A stretch of 64,000 nucleotides of DNA from Gnetum montanum. Its lineage: Eukaryota > Streptophyta > Gnetopsida > Gnetales > Gnetaceae. The notes below the pieces were generated by a model. That model was given only the letters and a program-made list of their open reading frames with translations. It had not been told where the DNA came from and did no database searches. This document shows, piece by piece, positions 42,641-53,602 of the stretch. Location: the NCBI GenBank assembly GCA_015680685.1, contig MNCI01009116.1, positions 108,444-172,443 on the forward strand, given 5' to 3'. Within the stretch, counting starts at the first letter, position 1; each line of letters starts with the position of its first letter. The translations under genes were made by a program, and so were the position numbers.

Positions 42641-44848
42641 ACGTACCTCAACGAACTAAGTTCTAGATGTTGTGGAAAGTACCTTATATCATTTATGAAA
42701 ATTTTCCTTCCAAGGCCATGATGATATACAAACTTGAGAGCCCAAACAAGAAGTATCTCATCAACATACAACAAGTCAAACCTTTCCACGAACCTAAGTA
42801 AGTCAATGCAACAAATGCCTCATTAGATGGACAACCATGTTCAATCTTTCGGATCTCCTCCTTTCAACTTAGTTGTGGGGGAGATGACCATCCATGCTAA
42901 CTATATAAGAAGCTCCTCAATTTTTCATATTTTTGTTTTACCCATTTTTATTTTACACATTGTTATTTTTACAACTTTTTGTTTTACACGTTCTTTATCT
43001 AACATATTTTTTTTACATTATTAACTGTTTCAAAAATTTTTGTTTTATAACAATTGATAGTACATTTTATTTTTCTTAAATATTTTACAATTTTTCCTTT
43101 ATTTTAGATGTGATTTTCTTATTTTGTTTTAATAATAATAATAACTTGCCTTATTGCCAACTCGGTACAATGTGATTTGTTTGATGTGGGCATGTGCTAT
43201 CTAATTATTTGATTGTTGGGGTCTAAATTCTAGCTTTAAATTTTGTTACTGATAATTAGGACATGGTTTCTTTTTCATGAAATAGGTAATGAGTCCACAA
43301 CACTCAGCCATCCACAAACTCTATGACTTTCCTTGTTTTGGAAGTATGGGGTCCCTTTTTCATTAATAAAACTTTAACAAACTTGTGAACTTAGTAGTTT
43401 TTGGATTTGGAAAGGATTCAAAGGTTTGAACATGGTGTGACTTCAAGGGGACTCGGTACTCTTTGTGCCTTTCTACTTACATGGATGCATGTGTGTTTTT
43501 ATGGATTTCTTACCATATCGTGTTGACCAATAACAGGAAGTTAAATAAGTCTTTGCATTGTATGGTTTTCATCATTAGAAAAAATGATGGGAATTCAAAG
43601 CACATCCATTAGATAAAATAAATAGGATATAAGCACTGGTTATGGGACTAGAAAGACATGTTACCTGTGCCAGAAGGTTGCCTCTAACTAAGGCCTTTCT
43701 CACTGCCTACCTCTCTTTTCTTCTTAAATAAGGAATAGTGACTATTCTATGGGAGCACTCTTGTGTCTCAAGGGGGTGGATTGGTCTTAGAATGATGATG
43801 CAAAGTCACTAAACATGGTTGATTTTGGTCTAGACCAAGAATGGATTTTATCAGGTCATTTAACCACAAAAATTCACAAGGGACTTCATCTAACCTTAAT
43901 CGGGAACTTCATTCAACCCACACTCTCTCATCCATCTATGTTTTTCATGTCTCACTTCAGTATTGGTGTTCATGTTCTTGTTTGATGTCTTGGTTTGATG
44001 TGTCAAAATGCTTAGGTAGTTTCATCTGAGTTTTTGTACTTAACTTTCTGCAACCATTGATCATCCATGGGGTCCACAAACTCCTTGGTTTGAAGTTATG
44101 CAAGGGCAATAAAGGGCATGTGCTTGCTTTGGAAAGGACCCACTTGCATACATTTTGGTTAGGTTAGTTAAGTTCTTTATCCTTAGACATTCTCACAATT
44201 AAATCCTTTTGCAAGCCCCATCAATGACATCCAATTTTTTGCATCTTCGCAATGTTTTTTAGTAAAACCCTCTTTTTATTGTTGTGAATTTTTAAACCCT
44301 CTTTAAGCATTTCATCACATTTGGACTTTTTAGAATTTAAAAATGGACCGCTTATCCATTTCATCCTATTTTTTAGTCTTTCCACTAACACTACTAAAGA
44401 AATCAATCCACCATAATCACAACCTAGCCAAGTGTAACCACCTATGAGAGAAGGTACTTAAAGGGTATATGTTACACATTGCACACTAATCCATGATTTT
44501 TTTGGATTGTAGTGGAAAGCATGAACTAAAAGTGGGATTGCCTTCACCAAAGGACAAGTAGTAGCACCATGCAACAAGGATCCTTCATGATCATTAAATC
44601 TTCTCCCTCGCTCTTCAGCTGCCGAAGGTGTTAAATGTTAGTTTTGTCCAAAGTGTTCAATTCTATTATCACAAACACCCAATTTTGTAAAAATTTGTAA
44701 ATTAATACACTTCAACACTTAAAGTCTATCTATTCCATCTAAGTCAATTTACATATCAATCAATAATCCCATACCTTCCCAATATTTTGTAAGAAACTTA
44801 TTCCTCCTCTTGTTCACTCAAGGATGAGTTTTCATTTAGTCATGGGTA
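42641..44848 (+). other. H2 integrase tail, post-pol spacer without ORF3, and polypurine tract
   Basis: The T-rich start (42910-43110), GTGTGACTTCAAGGGGACT (43436), AGAAAGACATGTTACCTG (about 43651) and GGACCCACTTGCATAC (44136) match the other spacers. Like H1 it lacks both the motif/TATA block and ORF3; only the leader-like TTTTGGATTGTAGTGG (about 44499) and the ORF3 3' flank remain. The polypurine tract (CATGGGTA) is at 44841-44848. Confidence 0.75.
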
Positions 44849-45589
44849 TGATGAATCATGTTTTCCCTGGCTTCAATATCGGATATGCAATATCAAAGCC
44901 CTAATATCAGGTACGTAATATTGGGTCCCAAGATGTGATGTCAAATATCTGATATTGTGGGGTATGTGCTAGCCTATAAATATAGCACTTGGGCATATAA
45001 TTTGCAAATAAGTTTTTGTCATAGCATAGCAAAGTTCTTGTAGTTTCTTTTCTCCAAAGTTAGAATATTTTTCAAAGTGGCCACAGCAGGAGTCATTGAG
45101 TGTATAGATCTTTATTTGAGCACTATTGTACCTAAGCACGATAGTATGTGTAGCAACAAAGACAAGCTTTCTAATCAAACCTTGCAGCACCTTGGCTACC
45201 TTAAATATTTCATTCATGCATTTAATGTTTTTGTGTAATTCCATTTAATACTACCAAGTAATTAAGTTAAATTAAGCTAATTTGATTAAATAGAAATTAA
45301 TTAAGCACATAAGGACAACCGCTTCGACCATGCGCATGATGCTTGGTAATCCTAACAACGCTTAATGTTTGGTAACCTAATAGCATCATACGTGTTCAAG
45401 ATGTGCACAGAAAGTGGGACCGGATGCTTATGTTAGGATAGTTAGTGATTGATCAGGAATTAGATTAATTAAAGTGATTCATAAATTAAGTTTCAACTTG
45501 TTGTTAATAATAGATGAATAAAACATAAAATAATAAAAATCATGTGCCTCAATTACACTTAACCATACAATTAAGCTTCACAAGTGTAG
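44849..45589 (+). repeat. 3' LTR of H2, 3'-truncated
   Basis: It starts TGATGAATC and follows LTR2 closely: GATATC-type units at 44875-44955, TATAAATA at 44975-44982. It stops near 45589 (AAGTGTAG), about 150 bp before the expected CTCATCA, and passes directly into the LTR of H3. Confidence 0.85.
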
Positions 45590-46384
45590 CAAAAATTATA
45601 AATATGAGCTCCCATGTGTGTTTATGAGATTAGAAGTCATAGTAGTAGCTGAACTCTTGTAGTTTTTGCATTTGAAAGTTAGAATATTTTTCTGAGTGCC
45701 CGCAACAAGAGTCATTAAGTGTACAGATCTTTATTCGAGCACTGTTATACTTGAACCACACCAATATGTACAACAATAGAGATGAACTTCTTGATAAACC
45801 TTGCAAAATTCTAAATAGTTTAAATATTTTATTCTCACATTTAATGTTTTCAGTTATTTGTTCAATGTTTCTCAGTAATTAAGCTAATTAAGTGATTAAG
45901 TAAGATAACCTAAATAGGTTAAATACATAAGTACGATAGCTTGAGTGTAAACATGTATTCTCTTGGTAATCCCAATAGCATTATTACTTAGTTTGCCCAG
46001 TAGCATAATGCTTGGTAACCCAACAGTGGATACATGGGTTTAAGACATGTACAGAAAGTGAGATTAGATGCGTATGTTAGGACTAGTTAGAGATTAGCTA
46101 GTTAGTTAAATTAAATTAGCTATTAAATTACTTCATCTCTCTACATTAAGCACCAAAGAACATAAAACACAAAAACATAAAAATCATATGCCTCAATGAC
46201 ACTTAACCATACCATGTGCATGACAAGTGTAATTGGGAAGACAACCAATGACCTTTAGGGTAAGGTTTACTTCCTAGAAGACTAGTGTACTGGAAACTCT
46301 AAAGTCCATAGAATTTGATTGGATCACGCATGAACACTTTGTGATTTGTATGGTTGGGCACAGGGATACCTCAATCACTCATCA
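45590..46384 (+). repeat. 5' LTR of H3, U3-truncated
   Basis: It begins at the TATA region (TATAAATA 45597-45604) and runs through R-U5 to CTCATCA at 46384, followed by a primer site. U3 is missing. The sequence is closer to the N LTR than to LTR2, so the fusion joins two LTR subfamilies. Confidence 0.85.
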
Positions 46385-46385
46385 T

Positions 46386-46402
46386 TGGTGTCGTTGCCAG
46401 GC
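46386..46402 (+). other. Primer-binding site of H3 (tRNA-Asp type)
   Basis: TGGTGTCGTTGCCAGGC follows the LTR by 1 bp. Confidence 0.85.
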
Positions 46403-46535
46403 ACTCTGTTTATTGAAACGTGTGCTATCTAGGATTAGTGAATATTATTAATATCATTAGACAAACCCAAGGTCAACATCACTCTCACATGAAATATAAT
46501 TATAAAAGCCCATCGATACTTTGTTTATTTACAAA

Positions 46536-48960
46536 ATGTCTTCTTCTTCTCACAGACATGATGATGTTAAACTACTAGTCTCATAGGAGTGCAAAGTGGT
46601 ATATACTCATCCAAATGAGTATGTGCCTCACTTCACCTTCATCCTCCATTAAGATGAGCAACTGTGATGGTGTGATATGGAGGGCAACATCATAATGCCC
46701 CCTAATCAATCTATGCACATGATGCTACTTCGAACTCTTAAGAAGTTAGGCATCCACGATCTTCAAGAAGAGTATGTTATGCATGACTATGACTATTGGG
46801 ACTACCATCCCATTGAAACACAACACAAGCAAGATTGACATCAAGAGAGGCATCATGAGGATGTAAAGGAAAAATGGTTCATAAAACCATTTTTTCTACT
46901 AACCCAAGACAACAACAAGGACCCTGCCTTTGAGGGCTCTCATCATGAAGATTTTCTACCCTTTGTTACTATGAGGATGTGACCTTGAATTTGTTGTCTA
47001 CAATTGACAATTCAAGTTCAAGGAAAGATGGCAAGCAAGGCAAGGGATCAAACAAGCATCAACATGATAGGAAAAATAATGAACATGGTTGTGAAAACTA
47101 AGGGAGAATTGGTAGATTTCATGGTGGAGGCAGTCCTCCTCCCTCTTCTCCCTCTTCATTTACATTTGCTTCTTCTTCCTCTTCTAATTTTGAAAGACAT
47201 CCTAGAAGAAACAATCATGATGAAGGTGAGTAGAGAGGAAATAATACTAATCACCATGCCCACAATAATTAAAGGGGTAACAAAAGACATCATCAATAAC
47301 AACAAAATCATGATGATGATGAACCACTATTGGCAACTTGAAGCATGCTTAACATTGTAGAGGTAGTTAAGATTCCAACTAGGCATGTGAAAGATAGTCA
47401 GATCAAGCATTTAGATATGAATAATATCCCTATATTTGAGGGGGGATATAAATCTGATCCACAAAAACATCTACAAGCTTTCCATGATACCTATGCCTTA
47501 TAGAACATTGAAAATGACTAGCAGAAACTCAAGCTATTCCCTAGAATACTTGTTAAAGAGGCTGAAAGCTAATATTGGTCCTTGGAGCTGGAATCGATTT
47601 GCAGATGGAGTACAATGCTTAAACTATTTATGTTTAAATACCAGACATACTCCAAAGTGTCTAATTTAAGAAGGCAAATCCAAGGCTAAAAACAAGGAAC
47701 TCATGAACCCTTGGATTTCACCATGGGTAGATATTATTCTCTTTTACATCGATGCCTTGGCCATGATTATTCTTAAAGGAAACAACTCTACCACATCATA
47801 GATGGACTTAGAGTAGAAACCAAAAGAACTCTTGGCATTTATGCCTAGGGGAGATTATCTAAAATAAGAGCTCAACAAATAAAAAGGCTAATAGAATAAG
47901 TTGTAAAATAAGAAGGTGAGTTATGAAAAAGGGAAAGTGCAGAAGAATATAATAGGGACCCTTCCATCAAAAAAGCAGAGGTTCAATTTTGTGATGAGGA
48001 GTCATTACTTGATGAAGTGGTGACTAGGAAAACCTTGCCCATCCAAAAATCTATTTCTAATATTTTGGAAAAGGCTGACATATTATGGGACTCTTTGGAT
48101 GAAAAATTTCAAACTATTATAAATATTGCTAAAGAATCCAAAGAGCAAAATAGTGATCATAATCACAAGAGATAGAAAGAAGCTAAACCTGCCTACCAAA
48201 GAGGTAAGGGCAAAGCTGCTACAAAGAAGAAGTTGTGAAGATAGACTCTAATGATGACATTGGTTGTGACATTTTTCAATATGAAGATCTTAAGGGATTT
48301 TACCTTGTGGTGTCACACTTACAAGAGTCTAGGGTGTACGCGTTGAATCCTCAACTAGCACAGAGGTAAGCACCTAGATGATTGCCTTATCCTCAAGGTG
48401 ATCCAAGGTAGTTCCACCAGCAACAATAGGCTTACGATCCAAGTGGAGCTCCACCATAACCATATGAACAATATCAATAGTGGCACCAACCATAGTCGTG
48501 GGGAATGCCACCGCCAAGACAACAGTACCCTTATAGGCAACCAGATCCATACAGGTACTGTGTTCAACAACTTGTCTCTCCAAGAAGTTCTGTTAACCAT
48601 GCATCATTCCAACATCACTGTTACCCTCCAGAGTACCATTGAACTCATTCACCATTTACTTAAGAGAAGCCCCCATATCCATACCATCCTCCACATGCAT
48701 CTACCCATATCTCTCCACCCTCAACCGAATTACCTCCTATTCCATCCATGCAAGGTGAAATTCCTCCACAACTATAGCAACGAAATGCTACAAGGGTTGT
48801 ACATTCATAACCGACTTTCTAGCCAAGTGGTTTGGATAATCGATCTAGGTAACAACCCTTCTTCTGACTCAACAGTTCTCCCAAACCCTCACAACCTAAT
48901 CTAGTTGATCACCCTATATCTCCAACACCCTCATCCTCTACATCAAACACATTCAAGTTT
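46536..48960 (+). pseudogene. gag: gag of H3
   Basis: Met-Ser-Ser-Ser-Ser-His-Arg start, 134 bp after the primer site. The Retrotrans_gag-like core is at about 47350-48140, with Phe-Glu-Gly-Gly-Tyr (about 47440), a helical segment around Tyr-Tyr-Ser-Leu-Leu-His (about 47730) and Leu-Trp-Asp-Ser-Leu-Asp-Glu-Lys-Phe (about 48085). The zinc knuckle near 48270-48305 has lost Cys and His residues (Cys-x2-Phe ... Asp ... Phe-Tyr). The tail is Pro/Gln/Tyr-rich. Stops are chiefly TAG. The role is virus-like-particle formation. Confidence 0.75.
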
Positions 48961-51900
48961 CCTTCAAACCTAATGCTACCTCAGATCTATACTATGATGT
49001 TAACTCATGCTATTTCTAATTAGATCAAGATTTGCAACCTTCTCACGAAAAGATCTGATCCATGAAGTCCTCTTATTTACTTGTAGATCACTGGACATAA
49101 GCCATGTAAGGCTCTTCTTGACTCTAGTTCCAGCATCAATCTCATCTCCCATGACATGTACAAGGCCTGGAACCTAGTATCTCTCAAAAATAGCATTTTT
49201 TTTTTAGAATTAGTAGACATATCAATCATTGTCCCTTTGGGGTTAGTGGAGGACATTGTGACCATAGTTAGTGGGTGGTCTTATTCTATCGATTTTCTAG
49301 TGATCAAGGTTGAGAACTACAAAGGTGACTTCCCCATCGTTATGGGAAGGGCATGGTTAAGCACAGTTTATGCAAGAATGGGTATAAGGAAACTCTCCTT
49401 GGAAATCTCCAAGAAAAATGAATTTGGACAACTAGAGAAGAAGCATGTTCCATGCATAGCATATAGCAATAACAGGTGCAATTGCATGTAGAATATCTAG
49501 TCCATCAAAAAATACATTAAAGCATGCAATTAGTGTGCACAAGACATAGATATCGAAAGTGCCTAGATGTAGCAGCCACAAAGTAGGAGGGTACCTAGTG
49601 GCTGATAACTGACTCTAATAACAGCACATTATGCATGGAACCTACTAAGAGCCTGACATGTGCTTATGTCAAAGGCATGGATGAACTTGAGCAAGTTCAT
49701 CACCAACTCTCTAATGATGAAAATGATGATACCTATTTGAAAGAGTTGGAAATCCTTGATAATTTCAAGCAGGAGCCCCTCGAGTTAAAAACTCTACTAG
49801 CCAACATGGAGTATGCATTTTTAAATAATGGCAAGCTGGTTATCATCAATGCCAAACTTACTCATGAACAAAAAGAAAAGTTGTTAAAGGTGATTAAAAA
49901 ATGGCAAGCAGCCTTTGCTTGGTCAAATCTTGAGCTGATTAGAATCAATGTAAGGATATGCTAGTAACGCATTTACATCAACCTAGCCATGAAGCTAAGA
50001 AGGTAACCACAATGATGGCTAAACCCCAAACTGAAGTAGATCATCAAGGAGGAAATAGAACAAATCCTCAAGGCAAGGTTCATCTATCCCATCGCAAATA
50101 ATGAGTGGGTTAGCCCACTCATAATTATGCCAAAGAAAGGTGATAAGTGGTAGGTCTACATCGACTTAGGCTATTGAACATGACAACATTTAAAGATCAT
50201 TTTTCATTGCCATTTGTGGACCAAGTGTTGGACACTATCTTTGGGAATTGTTATTATAGCTTCTTGGATGGTTATAGTGGCTATAACCAAATCCAAATTG
50301 CACCAGAAGATTAGGCCAAGACAATATTCACAAGTCCCTAGGGAACGTTTGTAGATTGTAAGATTCCATTTGGTTTGTGCAATGCCCCTGCAACATTTCA
50401 ATGCCTAGTCCTTAGTATTTTCCAATAGCATATTGGTAGCAGAGCAAAAGCCTTTATGGATGACTTTTCTACCTATGGGGCTACATTTGAGTAAGCCCTA
50501 GACCTCCTTGAGCAAGTTCTGAAAAGATGTATCAAAATAAACCTTAGGCTCAATTAGTAAAAAAACCATCCAATGGTCCATGAGAGCATAGTATTGCGAC
50601 ACCAAATTTTACAACAAGGGATTAAACTAGACTCAGAAAAGATGAGGGTTATCCAAGGAATCACATTCCAACCAGAGACAGTCAACGATGTCCAATCATT
50701 TCTTGGACATACTAGCTAATACCAACAATTCATAGATAATTTCTCTAAGATTGCAAAGCCTTTGGTTGAGCTTAAGAACAAAGATGCTCCATTCATCTAG
50801 ACCAAGCAATGTGAACATGCATTCCAATAATTAAAAGACAAACTCATGGAAACTCTAATTCTACGAGCACCAGACTGGTCTAGACCATTTCACATAATGA
50901 CATATGCATCTAATTATGCCTTGGAAGTCATGCTTATGTAGTTGGATGATAAGAAACATCCATATTGCATCCACTATGCGAGTTGAAGCATTGTGAGTGC
51001 ACAATTGAATTATACCACAACTAAGAAAGAACTAATGGTAGTGGTGTATGCTCTTGAAAATTTTAGGAACTATGTGCTTGGTTATAAGGTGTTTGTGCAC
51101 ACAGGCCACAATGCTATCTACTTCTTAATGAACAAGCTGATGGTGAGTCGCTGTATCATACGGTGGCTCATGATCTTATAAGAATTTGATCTCATAATGG
51201 TAGATTAGAAAGAGACTAAGAATATGGTTGTTGACCATCTTTCTTGGTTAAGATGGGATATTAAAAAGGAGAGCCTGCTCTCTAATCAATTTCTAGATGA
51301 ACTCCTCTTTACAGAAGCAATCAATGACCAAGTGCTCATTGAAACAAAATGGTATAATGGCATCCTCACTTACCTTCTTACTCAAGAGATGCCACCAACT
51401 CTGGACTTTCAAAAGAAACAATAGTTTCTTCATCAGGAAAAGTACTTCATGGAAATCAATAGACACATTTATAAAGTGTGCATCAATGGCTTGGTTCATT
51501 GGTGTGTCCCTAATGTGAATCAACTACACCTTCTTTAGGATGCTCACAAATGCCCTTGTAGAGGCCACTATGTAGGGAGACGCATGGCCATTAAAATCCT
51601 AATGGTAGGACACTATTGGCCTACAATCTTTAAAGATGCTCACCAATTTGTTCGATCTTGTGAATATTGTTAAAGAGATGGTAGAATGATCACATAAATG
51701 GAGGATCCTCAATAGTGGATTCAACCACTAGAACCCTTTAACATATGAGGCATTGAATTCATGGATCCCATCACACCTATGTCCAATGGAAAGGTGTATA
51801 TCATCATGGCAATCAACTACTGCATCAAATGGGTAAAAGCAGCAGTCATCACCAATTGTACTTCATCCACTACTACTAGATTTGTACAACAAAATGTTGT

Positions 51901-52640
51901 AAATAGGTTTGGGGTGACACATGCATTAATTTCTGACAATGGAACTCATTTTATAGGTGTCACCTTTAAAAAACTTATGCAACGCTTGGGGGTTGAACAT
52001 AAATTAACAACACCCTATCATCCCCAAGTTAATGGTCAAGCAAAGGTAACTAACAAGGAGATCATAAAAATCCTAATAATAACCATGAGCTAATATAGGA
52101 GAGATTGAAGCACAAAACTCAATAATGTTCTTTGGGCCTACCGCTCAACATGAAAACTCCTTATTAGCTACTCTCCCTATGAGCTAGTGTACGAAAAAAT
52201 TTCAATGCTCCTAATTCAATTCGAGCTCCATATACTCTCAACAACCTATGAACTGAATCTTGACCTAAGCTTAGCACAAAAAGAAAGATTGATCAACCTC
52301 AACATGCTAGATGAAAACTGATTAGTGGTCCTATCTTTGAATAAAGTGTATAAGGCATTCAATAAGCAACGCCATGACCTAAGAATACAGAAAGTAAAAT
52401 TTCAACCAAATGATAAGGTTCTTTATTAGAACCCCACACATGTACCCTAGAAAACAAAGTTCCAAACGTTGTGGAAGGGACCTTATATAATTAACAAAAC
52501 CTTTCGTTCTAGGGCCATGACCACATATAAATCTAAAATTCCAAATAAAAAGCAGTTGGTCAACATCCAACAAGTGAAGCTTTTCCACGAGCCAAGGAAA
52601 GCCAATACAACAAATACCTCAATTAATGGACAACCACTCT
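48961..52640 (+). pseudogene. pol: pol of H3 (protease, RT, RNase H, integrase)
   Basis: Protease about 49080-49490: active site Leu-Leu-Asp-Ser-Ser-Ser-Ser (49120-49128), Gly of Asp-Ser-Gly replaced by Ser. RT lead-in at 49635-49960 (Leu-Glu-Leu-Lys-x-Leu, Val-Ile-Ile-Asn-Ala-Lys-Leu). RT about 50030-50790 with Phe-Leu-Asp-Gly-Tyr-Ser-Gly-Tyr-Asn-Gln (about 50265) and an intact Phe-Met-Asp-Asp (50453-50464). RNase H: Lys-Glu-Leu-Met-Val-Val-Val-Tyr-Ala-Leu (about 51026), with His-Thr-Gly-His for His-Thr-Asp-His (about 51100). Integrase: first Asp is Glu (51755-51757), second Asp intact in Ser-Asp-Asn-Gly-Thr-His-Phe (51934-51936), catalytic Glu is Lys (52043-52045). C-terminal domain to about 52600. 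Athila/Tat-type Ty3/gypsy by motif. Confidence 0.85.
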
Positions 52641-53602
52641 TAATTTTTCGGATCTCCTACTTCCAACATAGTCATGGGGGAGATGACCATCTATGTTAAT
52701 CATCCATATGGCTACTTAGTTTTTCTATTTGTTGTTTTACACATTTTTGTCTTACAATTTGTTTCTTTTACATCTTTTTGATTTTCAATATTTTTCCTAT
52801 TTTACATCATTTTTTTTACACCATTGTGAGTATGTTTGACTCTTTCTTGAATATTTCACACTTTCTTATATATTTTACCTTGTTTAGTTTGAGTGTGATT
52901 TTCAAACTTTTTCTAATAAATGTGCTTTGTGCCAATAGGACATAGTGATGCTGTAGCTTTCAAACTCCCTCTTCAATGATTTTATCATATTCTTGACTTT
53001 TCTGGAATTCCATGGACCCCAAATTCATTGAAAAATTCCTTATATTTTTCAAGATATTCAAAATTCAACATTTTTGCCTAAGGGCCCCATATACAAGATC
53101 CCATTGATGGAGTAGACCCATATACAGGGCCTTATTGATGGAAGGGAAAAAAATAGAATATATATGCATGACCCCACTTGAAAAATTTTACATTTTCTCA
53201 CAAACACTAAAGGAGTTTTTCAATTTTTCAGAGCCCAAAACCTTCTAGAGGTCATAACTTCCTAACTGTTTATGCAAATCACTCCATTCTTTAACCCTGC
53301 AGTTACTAGAGGTAAGCTCTTCGTCATGGCATTCATAAATGTACCATTTTTAATAGAAAATGTTTCACCATTTTTCTAACTCCCATAAAGGTTTAACTTA
53401 GAAATTAATTGTTAAACACCAAATTACAAGAGTTAAACCTTTCCAACAAGCTCTGGTGACATTTACAATAAATAATTAATAAAATAATCAATTTTCCATG
53501 GTCCAACCTCAGCCAAAGTATAACTAACTAACGAGAGAAGGTATTCAAATATTTATAGTTACACATTATATTTATTAATCCATGGATGTGTTGTGACCAC
53601 AG
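52641..53602 (+). other. Post-pol spacer of H3 with motif/TATA block
   Basis: This spacer is about 1 kb, shorter than in E2 and N, lacking the middle landmarks. T-rich DNA at 52720-52900 is followed by a motif block (53083-53145: GGGCCCCATATACAAGATC, ATTGATGGAGTAG, GGGCCTTATTGATGGA) and TATATATGCATG near 53159. The ORF3 leader ends TGTTGTGACCACAG. Confidence 0.75.
53083..53166 (+). promoter_or_regulatory. Putative internal promoter of H3 ORF3
   Basis: Two GGGCC...ATTGATGGA units precede an AT-rich ATATATATGC box about 440 bp before the ORF3 ATG. The words resemble the N-type U3 units. The U3 of H3 itself is missing, so the within-element comparison cannot be made. Confidence 0.45.

Larger units (their letters stand above)
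21675..45589 (+). mobile_element. H2: gypsy element carrying two later insertions
   Basis: Components in order: LTR2, primer site, gag (22722-22807, 24195-25376, 38128 to about 39200), protease/RT/RNase H/integrase (about 39500-42600), spacer without ORF3, polypurine tract and 3' LTR (44849-45589, truncated). It is interrupted by a 1.39 kb insertion (22808-24194), by element N (25377-38122) and by an assembly gap in RNase H. Confidence 0.85.
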
